Shown piece by piece: positions 8,777 to 16,357 of a stretch of 64,000 bases of DNA. The notes beneath the pieces were generated by a model. That model was not told the DNA's origin. It did not search any database and saw only the letters and a program-made list of their open reading frames with translations. Position 1 is the first letter of the stretch, and the number at the start of each line of letters is the position of its first letter. Source of the DNA: Alphaproteobacteria bacterium (GTDB taxonomy: Bacteria; Pseudomonadota; Alphaproteobacteria; Caulobacterales; Hyphomonadaceae); contig JAAEZZ010000011.1 of NCBI GenBank assembly GCA_018222605.1, positions 1 through 64,000 on the forward strand, read 5' to 3'. Position numbers and translations under genes: made by a program.

Positions 8777-9433
8777 TCAGACCCGCTTCAGGGCGGTGAC
8801 GACCTCTGCGATTGGCTGGTCGCCATTGGTCAGCTCGATGATTTCATCGGTGATCTCCGGCGTATCAATCAGCTCTGCCAGCATGGCGGCGACATTGCCG
8901 CGCGCGACATCGCCATAGGGGAGTGCGCGGCCAGCATTCACGCGGCCATCGCCGTCATCATCTTTCAGCGTGCCGGGGCGGACGATGACATAGTCGACGC
9001 CGCTCTGCGCGAGGGCCGCATCGGCACGGCGTTTCATGGCCATGTAATGCTCAAAGCCCTCGGATGTGTCGCGGTCGCGGCCTGCATCCATGAAGACGGA
9101 AACGAGATAGATGCGCTGAAGGCCGGTGGCCTTGGCCGCGGCGACCAGTTTTTCCGGGCCTTCGCCGTCAATTTTGGTGGCGCGATCCTTGCCGCTGCCG
9201 GCGGCACCGGCGGAGAAGACGGCGATGTCACAGCCCTGCAGGGCGTTTGCCAGATCCTCTGAGCTCATCTCGATGATGTCGCCAAAGACGGGCTCTGCGC
9301 CCTGGGCGCGCAGGCCGTTTGCCTGTTCGGCTTTCCGGTGCAGGCCTTTGACGCTGTGACCGGCGGAAATGAGTTTGGGGATCAGGCGGCTGCCGACGCC
9401 GCCTGTTGCGCCAATGATGAAGATGTTTGCCAT
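8777..9433 (-). CDS. NAD(P)-binding Rossmann protein (atypical SDR/NmrA-like)
   Basis: A 218-residue protein with an N-terminal Rossmann motif, GATGGVGSRL (about residues 8-17). It has the atypical-SDR layout: AVFSAGAAGSGKD after the fourth strand, an IYLVSVF strand, and DYVIVRPGTLKDD near residue 150. Members of this group bind NAD(P) and act as reductases or redox sensors; the substrate is unknown. The start is MANIF at 9433; an upstream in-frame start adds 14 residues before the Rossmann strand. It probably forms a transcription unit with the quinone reductase downstream. Confidence 0.82.
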   Translation of the reverse strand: MANIFIIGATGGVGSRLIPKLISAGHSVKGLHRKAEQANGLRAQGAEPVFGDIIEMSSEDLANALQGCDIAVFSAGAAGSGKDRATKIDGEGPEKLVAAAKATGLQRIYLVSVFMDAGRDRDTSEGFEHYMAMKRRADAALAQSGVDYVIVRPGTLKDDDGDGRVNAGRALPYGDVARGNVAAMLAELIDTPEITDEIIELTNGDQPIAEVVTALKRV

Positions 9434-9512
9434 GAGGATGACCTCCCGCACTTTGATGTGGATCTGCCGTACCAACAGGCCCGCCCATGCGGGAGTTCCC
9501 CTTTCAACTCAG

Positions 9513-9770
9513 TCAGCGATTATCCAGCTCTGCGCGGACGAGTTCCAGACCCCGCCGCGTGATGCGGTAAGGCCCGCCGCCTCTGGAGGCGATGGCGCGC
9601 TTGCGCTTCAGCTTGCGGAAGAGGCTGAGGTTCAGGCCCGAATAGCGCCAGCCATCGCGGGTAAAGCAATGCAGCTCTTCAGGTTTGTTGTGGTCGTTAC
9701 GGGTGATGTCGATATGCCCGCCCTGTGCGAGCAAATGGAGGATGCGCTGTTCGGCGCGTGAGATATCCAT
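9513..9770 (-). CDS. yjhX: YjhX-family (TopAI-like) toxin homologue
   Basis: An 85-residue protein matching the YjhX family from end to end: it opens with a helix ISRAEQRILHLLAQGGHI, has CFTRDGW in the middle, and ends with GGPYRITRRGLELVRAELDNR, almost the family's standard ending. E. coli YjhX (TopAI) inhibits topoisomerase I and is neutralised by the GNAT-like YjhQ. No YjhQ-like gene sits beside it here, so it may be an orphan or have been adopted for another job. The start MDISR at 9770 agrees with the family; 23 upstream in-frame residues do not. Confidence 0.85.
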   Translation of the reverse strand: MDISRAEQRILHLLAQGGHIDITRNDHNKPEELHCFTRDGWRYSGLNLSLFRKLKRKRAIASRGGGPYRITRRGLELVRAELDNR

Positions 9771-10089
9771 GTGGGAGTGGTCCGAAAGTCGGGCGCCGCA
9801 TGGCTGTGCATGGGGCGCGCAAAAACGTTTCCGGCACATGGCTGTGCCAGGCTTCGCTCTTGTCGGCCTGCCTGACGCTGAGCCTCAGCGCCTCAAACGG
9901 CAGGCCCCTTACCGGGACTCAAACAAATTGGACATAAACACTCCGTATGGAAGTCATATTTTGGAGCTGCCGTATCTTCGGTCAAGGCTTTTTGAGAACT
10001 AACTTCTGTATTTGCTTCCAATATATGACGAGTAAGGTCAATTTTGAGGCTTGAAACTGATGGTTGTATAAAGCGAAAGGAACAAGCTT
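9771..10089. other. Intergenic boundary of an AT-rich insert
   Basis: No gene seen. The base composition changes from GC-rich to AT-rich near 9915, which probably marks the left edge of the acquired segment that ends at the fabI stop codon. An 11-base direct repeat, CATGGCTGTGC, occurs at 9799-9809 and 9837-9847. The promoter of the gene at 10090 must lie here, but no convincing -35/-10 pair stands out. Confidence 0.5.
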
Positions 10090-10278
10090 ATGGCAAAGTT
10101 TGAGGTTATGCGAAAGATTGATGCATGGGTGCGGGAGGTTGCAGTGGTCGAAGCATCGAGCCGAGAAGAGGCGCTTCAGCAAGCTTATAGTCAGGAATAC
10201 AAGATTATCTGGGAGAACGCTGGAACACAGACGTTCGATGAACGGCATTTCATTATAATCGATGGCCCAGATGATTAG
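10090..10278 (+). CDS. Small orphan protein in the DpnI insert
   Basis: A 62-residue acidic protein without signal peptide, cysteines or recognised domain. It has an alternating pattern that suggests a small alpha/beta fold: FEVMRKIDAWVREVAVVEASS, then a helix REEALQQAYSQEY and a strand HFIIIDGPDD. A GAAAGGAAC ribosome binding site lies just upstream of ATG 10090. It lies 60 bases before the DpnI-like gene in the same AT-rich stretch and could be cotranscribed. I cannot assign a function. Confidence 0.55.
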   Translation: MAKFEVMRKIDAWVREVAVVEASSREEALQQAYSQEYKIIWENAGTQTFDERHFIIIDGPDD

Positions 10279-10338
10279 CAGTTCAAGGCAGTGCCGTAAT
10301 TTACAATGGCTTCAACCATCAAATGATAAAAGCGATTG

Positions 10339-11130
10339 ATGAGCCGCAACAAGAACATGGGTATGAAAGAAGAAAGGGCAGTTTTTGCCAGTTCTTCGCA
10401 GAATGCGCGTGTGATGACAGAGGATTGGGCAAAACGATCCTTGTTCTGTCCAAATTGCTCTAATAACTCTCTTCGTCCTTTTGCGGCAAACAAGCCCGTT
10501 GCCGACCTGTTCTGCGAGGCGTGCGCGGAAGAGTTCGAATTAAAAAGTCAGGCTCGTCCTTTCGGACGGAAAGTCGTTGATGGCGCTCATAGGACTATGA
10601 TTGAGCGAATTACTGCAGCGAATAACCCAAGCCTGATACTCATTCATTATGCCAAGGAAACGGCTTCAATCTCGAAAGTAATCCTTGTACCAAAATTTCA
10701 TTTTTCATTATCTGCGATTGAGAAACGAAAACCGCTCGCCGATACAGCCCGGAGGGCAGGATGGGTAGGATGCAATATCTTATTGGACAGGATTCCAGCA
10801 GCAGGAAAAATTCCAATAGTCACTGATAGTCTCTTTGTCCCCACACACAGTGTAAGAGAAAAGTGGCAGAGAACGGCGTTCCTAAATAGTGCGGATATAA
10901 ATGCCCGTGGCTGGCTGTTGGCCACAATTAAATGCGTCGAGCAAACCACCGGACCCGAATTCCATCTATCTCAAATATATGACCGTGAGCCCCAGCTAAG
11001 TGCTGAGTTTCCGAACAACAGGAATATTCGCGCGAAGCTGCGCCAACAGCTTCAAGTCATGCGGGATCGCGGGATGCTGCAGTTCTTAGGCAACGGTAGG
11101 TATCGCAAAACCGTTACCTTCTTTAGTTAG
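10339..11130 (+). CDS. dpnI: DpnI-type restriction endonuclease for methylated DNA
   Basis: A 263-residue homologue of DpnI, which cuts GATC only when its adenine is methylated. The N-terminal PD-(D/E)xK domain has a zinc ribbon (CPNC and CEAC) and the spaced triad D-x10-E-x-K in VAD...EFELKS, the same spacing as DpnI D53/E64/K66. KPLADTARRAGWVGCNI is almost identical to DpnI. The C-terminal winged helix (about 185-263) ends with IRAKLRQQLQVMRDRGMLQFLGNGRYRK, again as in DpnI. The ATG at 10339 follows an in-frame TTG; ATG 10357 or 10363 are alternatives. Its stop overlaps the fabI stop by 4 bases on the opposite strand. No methylase is nearby, as expected for this methyl-directed type. Confidence 0.93.
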   Translation: MSRNKNMGMKEERAVFASSSQNARVMTEDWAKRSLFCPNCSNNSLRPFAANKPVADLFCEACAEEFELKSQARPFGRKVVDGAHRTMIERITAANNPSLILIHYAKETASISKVILVPKFHFSLSAIEKRKPLADTARRAGWVGCNILLDRIPAAGKIPIVTDSLFVPTHSVREKWQRTAFLNSADINARGWLLATIKCVEQTTGPEFHLSQIYDREPQLSAEFPNNRNIRAKLRQQLQVMRDRGMLQFLGNGRYRKTVTFFS

Positions 11131-11942
11131 TCTTCTGGCAGGTCCGGGACGCCGACGACGTGGAAGCCGGCGTCGACATGGTGGACTTCACCGGCGACGG
11201 AGTGGCCGAGGTCTGACAGCAGGTACAGCGCGGCGCCAGCGACGCCTTCCATGCGCGTGTCTTCCTTCAGCAGGGACCAGTCACGGCCTGTGCCCATCAG
11301 GCTTTTGCCGCCGCGGATACCGGCGAGGGAAAGCGTACGCATCGCGCCGGCGGAAATCGCGTTGACGCGGATGCCTTGGGGCCCGAGGTCGCGCGCCGCA
11401 TAGCGGGTGGCCGCTTCCAGTGCAGCCTTGGCGACGCCCATGACATTATAGGACGGCACGGTCCGCTCAGCGCCGAGATAGGTCATACAGATCATCGCGC
11501 CGCCATCGGGCATGATCTCGCTGGCGCGGCGGGCGCAATCAATGAAGCTGTAGACGGAAATGTCCATCGCGCGGCGGAAGCCCTCGCGGGTCGTGTTGGC
11601 GACCATGGAGCCCTGAAGCTCGTCCTTGCCGGCAAAGGCGATGGAGTGAACCAGGAAGTCGATCTTGCCCCATTTGTCTTTCACCGCATCAAAGGCGGCG
11701 TCCATGGAGGCGTCATCGGTCACATCCGCCGGGATCATGAAATCCATGCCGATGGATTCGACCAGCGGGCGGACACGGCGCTCAAGGTTTTCACCCTGAT
11801 AGGTGAAAGCGATCTCTGCGCCCTGCGCGGCAAGCTGGCGGGCAATGCCCCAAGCGATGGAGTTCTGGTTGGCGACGCCCATTACGATGCCGCGCTTGCC
11901 TTTCATCAGGTCGCCAGAAGGCGGGGTCCAGTCATCAGCCAT
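11127..11942 (-). CDS. fabI: Enoyl-[acyl-carrier-protein] reductase (NADH)
   Basis: A 271-residue reductase for the last step of each fatty-acid elongation cycle, enoyl-ACP to acyl-ACP. The atypical SDR motifs of FabI are present: GVANQNSIAWGIA at the nucleotide loop, VHSIAFA, and TYLGAERTVPSYNVMGVAK with the Tyr-x6-Lys catalytic pair; SLAGIRGG follows in the substrate loop. It is the usual triclosan/isoniazid-type target fold. It lies 81 bases after fabA on the same strand, probably one operon. In many alphaproteobacteria fabB lies between the two; it does not here. Confidence 0.96.
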   Translation of the reverse strand: MADDWTPPSGDLMKGKRGIVMGVANQNSIAWGIARQLAAQGAEIAFTYQGENLERRVRPLVESIGMDFMIPADVTDDASMDAAFDAVKDKWGKIDFLVHSIAFAGKDELQGSMVANTTREGFRRAMDISVYSFIDCARRASEIMPDGGAMICMTYLGAERTVPSYNVMGVAKAALEAATRYAARDLGPQGIRVNAISAGAMRTLSLAGIRGGKSLMGTGRDWSLLKEDTRMEGVAGAALYLLSDLGHSVAGEVHHVDAGFHVVGVPDLPED

Positions 11943-12023
11943 GGCGGCATCTCCCTTGGATACTGTCGTTTGCTATCTATGAAGGGCTAGGCAGCGCCTC
12001 GCCAAAGGTCAAGTGCTTCAGGC

Positions 12024-12554
12024 TTATGCGTCGACGTTCTTGAGGCCGACTTTCATGTCGAGCGCTGTGTAGACATGCTCTCCGTCGACATAGACGCGGC
12101 CATCCGCGATGCCGAGATTCAGCTTGCCACGGCGCACGCGCTTGATGTCGATCTCATAGCGGACGAGTTTCTTGTCCGGCGTGATCTCGCCCGTGAACTT
12201 CACTTCGCCAACGCCGAGGGCGCGGCCTTTGCCGGGGCTGCCGGACCAGCCAAGCCAGTAGCCGACGGCCTGCCACATCGCGTCCAGGCCGAGACAGCCC
12301 GGCATGACCGGGTCACCCGGGAAGTGACACTGGAAGAACCAGAGGTCTGGCGTGATGTCGAGCTCGCCGATCACGCTGCCCTTGCCGAACTGGCCACCAT
12401 CCACGGTGATCTCCGTGATACGGTCCATCATCAGCATGGGCGGGACAGGCAGCTGGGCATTGCCCGGTCCGAAATACCCACCCTTGCCGGATTCCAGCAG
12501 GTCTTCCTTGGTGTAGGAATTCTTGGGCGTGTGATAATCGTGCGGTCCGGACAT
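12024..12554 (-). CDS. fabA: 3-hydroxydecanoyl-ACP dehydratase/isomerase
   Basis: A 176-residue hot-dog-fold enzyme that dehydrates 3-hydroxyacyl-ACP and isomerises trans-2- to cis-3-decenoyl-ACP, the branch point to unsaturated fatty acids. The active-site histidine is in [11 protein letters not shown] and the aspartate in [18 protein letters not shown], both as in E. coli FabA. The start MSGPHDY at 12554 is preferred; an in-frame start six codons upstream adds no family sequence. It is upstream of fabI. The partner ketosynthase FabB is not in the window. Confidence 0.96.
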   Translation of the reverse strand: MSGPHDYHTPKNSYTKEDLLESGKGGYFGPGNAQLPVPPMLMMDRITEITVDGGQFGKGSVIGELDITPDLWFFQCHFPGDPVMPGCLGLDAMWQAVGYWLGWSGSPGKGRALGVGEVKFTGEITPDKKLVRYEIDIKRVRRGKLNLGIADGRVYVDGEHVYTALDMKVGLKNVDA

Positions 12555-12645
12555 GGCGGTTCCCTTGTTCAATCAGCGCAAGCAGCCTTACGAGCGCGCC
12601 CCGGCCAGCTTGTCAACACTCTGGGAAGCAGTCTGCCATGCAGAT

Positions 12646-13149
12646 TTACAGGCCAGCCTCGGCCGTATCGGTGCCCCAGAGGGTGGACGCAGGCACGAAG
12701 CCTTTGAAATTCCTGGCTTCAATACGGCACCATCCCTTGTCGCAGGGGCCAAGGTCGACCAGCACGGTCGCCTCGATATATGCAATCTCCGCGCTCATCG
12801 CGTCCGGCTCTTCGTGCATCATGGTATCTGATTGCACCATGGCGGTATGGCCGGGCTCCAGCATGCGGGCATGCACCCAGACCTCCGCGCCGGAAGGATC
12901 ACGTACGCGCCGCCAGTTCTGGCTTTCCTTGATGATCAGCAGAGGCAGGCCCTTGCGCTCATAATGCCAGAGGATGGGATGATCCCGGCTCGGCCCGGCG
13001 CGTCCGTTCACGGCATTGTATTTCAGCACCTCGAAGCGGGGCACTTCCTTGCCGGAAAACTTGCTGACGCGGACATAGGTCGGCCCCTCTGCGATGGCGC
13101 TTGCGCCAGCCAGCAATAATCCGGACAGGAATATAGGTGCCCACTTCAT
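12646..13149 (-). CDS. Secreted protein with two bacterial SH3 domains
   Basis: A 167-residue protein with a signal peptide (residues 1 to about 20, cut near AIA-EG). Two SH3-like repeats follow: NGRAGPSRDHPILWHYERKG...WRRVRDPSGAEVWVHARML at about 50-97, and a second from about 102 to 160 ending in GWCRIEARNFKGFVPASTLWG. This is the DUF1058/SH3_4 layout common in alphaproteobacteria. Such domains bind cell-wall or protein ligands in the periplasm; no enzyme domain is attached. It is divergent from the dehydrogenase gene, with 135 bases between the two starts. Confidence 0.8.
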   Translation of the reverse strand: MKWAPIFLSGLLLAGASAIAEGPTYVRVSKFSGKEVPRFEVLKYNAVNGRAGPSRDHPILWHYERKGLPLLIIKESQNWRRVRDPSGAEVWVHARMLEPGHTAMVQSDTMMHEEPDAMSAEIAYIEATVLVDLGPCDKGWCRIEARNFKGFVPASTLWGTDTAEAGL

Positions 13150-13284
13150 GTGCAGTCTTTTCCCGATGTCTGCGAGCCGCTACGATTCCACGGTCAAATG
13201 AATCTAGGGTAAAATATGAAGCGTTGGCGTTGCAGGTTCCCTCTGCTAAGGCCCGTTTTGAGAATATTTGCAAAAAGAGTCCCC

Positions 13285-14271
13285 ATGTCTGCAAAGAAGC
13301 TGAAAGTCGTCGTGACCCGTAAACTTCCCGCGCCCGTTGAATTGCGGCTGAAGGAATTGTTTGATGCGCGGCTGAACGAGGATGATCACGCCTTCACCCA
13401 GGACGAGCTGGTGGACGCGATGCAGACGGCAGATGTGCTGGTGCCGACGGTGACGGACCGTCTGGATGGCCGCGTCATGGCGCGGGCCGGAGAGCAGCTG
13501 CGCCTGATCGCGCAATTCGGCGCGGGTGTGGACAATATTGATGTGCAAAGCGCCATTCAGCGCGGCATCACGGTGACCAACACGCCGGGCGTGCTGACCG
13601 ATGATACGGCGGATGTTGCCATGGCGCTGATCCTGTCTGTGCCGCGCCGCCTGTTCGAGGGTGCACAGATCATGAATACGGGCGGCTTTGATGGCTGGAC
13701 GCCGACCTGGATGATGGGCCGCCGTCTGGCGGGCAAGCGCCTCGGCATTATCGGCATGGGCCGGATCGGTCAGGCGGTCGCCCGCCGCGCCAAGGCCTTT
13801 GGCCTGCAGATCCATTACCACAACCGCAAGCCGGTCAGCCCGCGTATCGAGGAGCTGCTGGAAGCAACCTATTGGGACAGTCTGGACCAGATGCTGGCGC
13901 GCATGGACATTGTATCTGTCAATTGTCCGCACACGCCGGCGACCTTCCACCTGATGAATGCCCGCCGGATCGAGCTGATGAAACCGGAAGCCTATGTCGT
14001 GAACACGGCGCGCGGTGAAGTGATCGACGAAGCCGCCCTGGCGCGGGCGCTGAAGGCGGGCAAGATTGCCGGCGCAGGCCTGGACGTGTTCGAGCGCGAA
14101 CCGGCGGTGAATGAGGAATTGCTGGGCCTGCCAAATGTCGTGCTGTTGCCGCATATGGGCTCCGCCACGATCGAGGGACGCACCGAAATGGGCGAGAAGG
14201 TGATCATCAACATCAAGACCTTCGCCGACGGACACCGCCCGCCGGATCGCGTGATTCCCGCTATCCTATAA
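13285..14271 (+). CDS. gyaR: D-2-hydroxyacid dehydrogenase, glyoxylate/hydroxypyruvate reductase type
   Basis: A 328-residue NAD(P)-dependent dehydrogenase. The NAD loop is LGIIGMGRIGQAVARRAKAFGLQIHYHNR (about residues 152-180), and the catalytic Arg, Glu and His lie in NTARGEVIDE, GLDVFEREP and LLPHMGSAT. Similarity to GyaR/GhrB-like enzymes suggests reduction of glyoxylate or hydroxypyruvate, but related substrates cannot be excluded. The ATG at 13285 (MSAKKLKVVVTRKLP) fits the family; the frame is open further upstream without family sequence. It converges with hpt at a distance of 23 bases. Confidence 0.87.
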   Translation: MSAKKLKVVVTRKLPAPVELRLKELFDARLNEDDHAFTQDELVDAMQTADVLVPTVTDRLDGRVMARAGEQLRLIAQFGAGVDNIDVQSAIQRGITVTNTPGVLTDDTADVAMALILSVPRRLFEGAQIMNTGGFDGWTPTWMMGRRLAGKRLGIIGMGRIGQAVARRAKAFGLQIHYHNRKPVSPRIEELLEATYWDSLDQMLARMDIVSVNCPHTPATFHLMNARRIELMKPEAYVVNTARGEVIDEAALARALKAGKIAGAGLDVFEREPAVNEELLGLPNVVLLPHMGSATIEGRTEMGEKVIINIKTFADGHRPPDRVIPAIL

Positions 14272-14294
14272 GGGTAGTTTTTCGGGAAAGCCGC

Positions 14295-14825
14295 TTAGTC
14301 CAGCGCACCGATATAGGGCAGGCCGCGATACTTGCCGGCATCGTCCATGCCATAGCCGACCAGATAGCGGCCGGGCGCTTCAATGGCGCAATAATCCACA
14401 CCGTCTTCTCCGCGGGGGGCCCAGGGTTTCTGGGTCAGTGCGCAGGTGATGACTTCGCGCGCGCCCTTGGCCAGCATGTGCTGTTTGGCGAAGGCGAGCG
14501 TACGGCCGGTGTCGAACACATCATCCAGAATGATCACGCCGCGATCCTTGACCGAGCGGGTCAGATCCGCGCGCACGACGACGCGGCCAGAGCTTTCACG
14601 GGCGTCCCGATAGCTTTCCAGCCAGATGACATCCAGTGTCGGGTGAATGTCTCGGCGGGCAAGCGCCTTCATCAGGTCTGACGTGAACGGCGTCGCGCCG
14701 ATCAGGATGGAGACAATCGTCCATTCCCCGGTCAGGCGAGGGGCCAGCGTCTCGGCCATCTTGTCGATATGCGCCATCAACTCTTCTTCCGGCACAATGA
14801 CTTCTATCTTGGGCGTTTCGCTCAT
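14295..14825 (-). CDS. hpt: Hypoxanthine phosphoribosyltransferase
   Basis: A 176-residue purine salvage enzyme that makes IMP/GMP from hypoxanthine/guanine and PRPP. The PRPP-binding loop is GVIILDDVFDTGRTL (about residues 92-106), and the N-terminal SILIGATPFTSDLMKAL and DVIWLESYRD segments match the type I PRTase fold. The C-terminal PGRYLVGYGMDDAGKYRGLPYIG carries the purine-stacking aromatic and the terminal D-x-K/R-Y-R-LPYIG motif. Its ATG overlaps the stop of the upstream zinc-ribbon gene by 4 bases, so the two are one operon. Confidence 0.93.
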   Translation of the reverse strand: MSETPKIEVIVPEEELMAHIDKMAETLAPRLTGEWTIVSILIGATPFTSDLMKALARRDIHPTLDVIWLESYRDARESSGRVVVRADLTRSVKDRGVIILDDVFDTGRTLAFAKQHMLAKGAREVITCALTQKPWAPRGEDGVDYCAIEAPGRYLVGYGMDDAGKYRGLPYIGALD

Positions 14826-15535
14826 TCCGGGGACTCGTCTGTGTCTGCGTCTGTTGCCAGACTGTCATGAGAAGTCATGTCCGCCGTGGCGGGCACCTGA
14901 TCGCGCGGGACGAAGGACAATTCGATCTCGAAGCTTTCAATCGGTGCCTGCTCGACCACAATCTGGAAACTGCCAGTCTGTCCGGCGGGCAGGCTTTCGG
15001 GCTGGATGGGGCCGTAGGTGGTGCTGACAATCGCGCCGCGTTCATCCTTCAGCTCCACCCGCACGGCGGGCGTGCGCACGGAGGAGCGGGAAATGTTCAC
15101 CGCCTTGCCAGCCACCGTGACGATGGGGATCGTGTCGTTGAACGTGCGGCTGCGCTGGATGTCTTCAAACTCCAGCCCGTAGGGGTTCACTTCAAAGCCA
15201 AGTTGCTTGTAGGCGCCTGCAGCCTGGGGCCAGGCTTTCACGACTTCATTGCGGAAGACGATGGCGCCAACGCCAAGCGCGAAGAACAGGCCCGCCGTGA
15301 TCAGCCACGAGAGCAGGGCCGCGAAACGGCTTTTGCGGCGGCGTTGTTCGCGCACGCGCTCACGATAGATTTCGTGGGCGGCGGCCGGATTGCGCCGGGC
15401 CGATTCTTTCTGTTCCTTCGGGGCGACAAACCATGAGTTTCCGCAGGCAGCGCACTTAACCGTGCGTCCGCTTTCACCGATTGTTGAGTCATCGGCGAAA
15501 TACTGGGTCTCACAATTGGGGCAGGTGAGGATCAT
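14822..15535 (-). CDS. Zinc-ribbon membrane protein, MJ0042/DUF3426 type
   Basis: A 237-residue protein that starts with an MJ0042-type zinc ribbon (C5-x2-C8 and C28-x2-C31), followed by a basic stretch (RERVREQRRRKSR), one membrane segment at about 73-95 and an extracytoplasmic domain (about 110-215) with the FEDIQRSRTFN and VTVAGKAVNISR signatures of DUF3426. These proteins are widespread in proteobacteria and have no proven role. The start region is divergent from ftsE, whose ATG lies 63 bases away, and the gene ends inside the hpt start codon region. Confidence 0.85.
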   Translation of the reverse strand: MILTCPNCETQYFADDSTIGESGRTVKCAACGNSWFVAPKEQKESARRNPAAAHEIYRERVREQRRRKSRFAALLSWLITAGLFFALGVGAIVFRNEVVKAWPQAAGAYKQLGFEVNPYGLEFEDIQRSRTFNDTIPIVTVAGKAVNISRSSVRTPAVRVELKDERGAIVSTTYGPIQPESLPAGQTGSFQIVVEQAPIESFEIELSFVPRDQVPATADMTSHDSLATDADTDESPE

Positions 15536-15598
15536 GTCTTGGTCTTTCCCGCAATTCGCCCCAATAATCCATCCGTCTGAGCCATTCGACAGGAGCCT

Positions 15599-16357
15599 AT
15601 GACCCTATCCCGCCTAGACCTGTTTGACGATGTCGCCGTGCGCCTCGACGGAGTGTCGCTTCGCTATGATACGTCTGAAGACATACTTAGCGGTATTGAT
15701 CTGGTCCTGAAACCCGGATCATTCAGCTTTCTCACAGGTGCTTCCGGCGCGGGCAAAACCAGCCTGTTGAAGCTGCTTTATCTGGCACTGAAACCCAGCA
15801 TGGGGGAGGTCTCCCTCTTCGGACGGCCGACCAGCCGCCTGACACGGGACCAATTGTCGGCCCTGCGCCGCAGAGTGGGCGTGGTGTTTCAGGAATTCCG
15901 CCTGCTGGACCATCTGACGGCCTATGAAAATGTTGCATTGCCGTTGCGTGTGCTCGGCCGCAAGGAAGCGAGCTATCGCAGCGATGTGCAGGAATTGCTG
16001 GCCTGGGTAGGCCTTGGCGAGCGGATGCATGCACGCCCCCCGACCCTGTCCGGCGGTGAGCAGCAGCGCGTCGCGATTGCCCGCGCCGTGGTGACCCAGC
16101 CGGATATCCTGATCGCCGACGAGCCGACCGGCAATGTGGACCCGGAAATGGGCTCCCGCCTGATGCGGCTGTTCCTGGAACTGAACAAACGGCGCGGCAC
16201 CACAGTGATCATCGCGACGCACGATCTGGGTCTGGTGCGGCAGGTGCAGGCACCGGTTTACCGGTTGCAGCACGGCCTGCTGGTGCAGGATGTCGAATAT
16301 AGCGACGGCACGGCGGTGGCCGGGCGCAGGCGCTCAGATCCGGCAAAGGCGAAATAG
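15599..16357 (+). CDS. ftsE: Cell-division ABC transporter ATPase FtsE
   Basis: A 252-residue ATPase that with FtsX controls cell-wall hydrolases at the division septum. Walker A is TGASGAGKTS (about residues 46-55), the Q-loop is VVFQEFRLLDHLTAYENV, the ABC signature is LSGGEQQR, and Walker B with the catalytic Glu is ILIADEPTGNVD. QEFRLLD is typical of FtsE. The ATG at 15599 follows AGGAG (15591-15595) at only 3 bases; the spacing is short but no other start fits. It is directly followed by ftsX without gap. Confidence 0.93.
   Translation: MTLSRLDLFDDVAVRLDGVSLRYDTSEDILSGIDLVLKPGSFSFLTGASGAGKTSLLKLLYLALKPSMGEVSLFGRPTSRLTRDQLSALRRRVGVVFQEFRLLDHLTAYENVALPLRVLGRKEASYRSDVQELLAWVGLGERMHARPPTLSGGEQQRVAIARAVVTQPDILIADEPTGNVDPEMGSRLMRLFLELNKRRGTTVIIATHDLGLVRQVQAPVYRLQHGLLVQDVEYSDGTAVAGRRRSDPAKAK

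Noticed and set aside
9896-9925. tRNA-like remnant near the left edge of the DpnI insert
   Set aside because: The minus strand reads GTTTGAGTCCCGG, like a T-loop and arm, but the opposing arm does not pair and no acceptor or anticodon arm follows, so no att site at a tRNA can be claimed.
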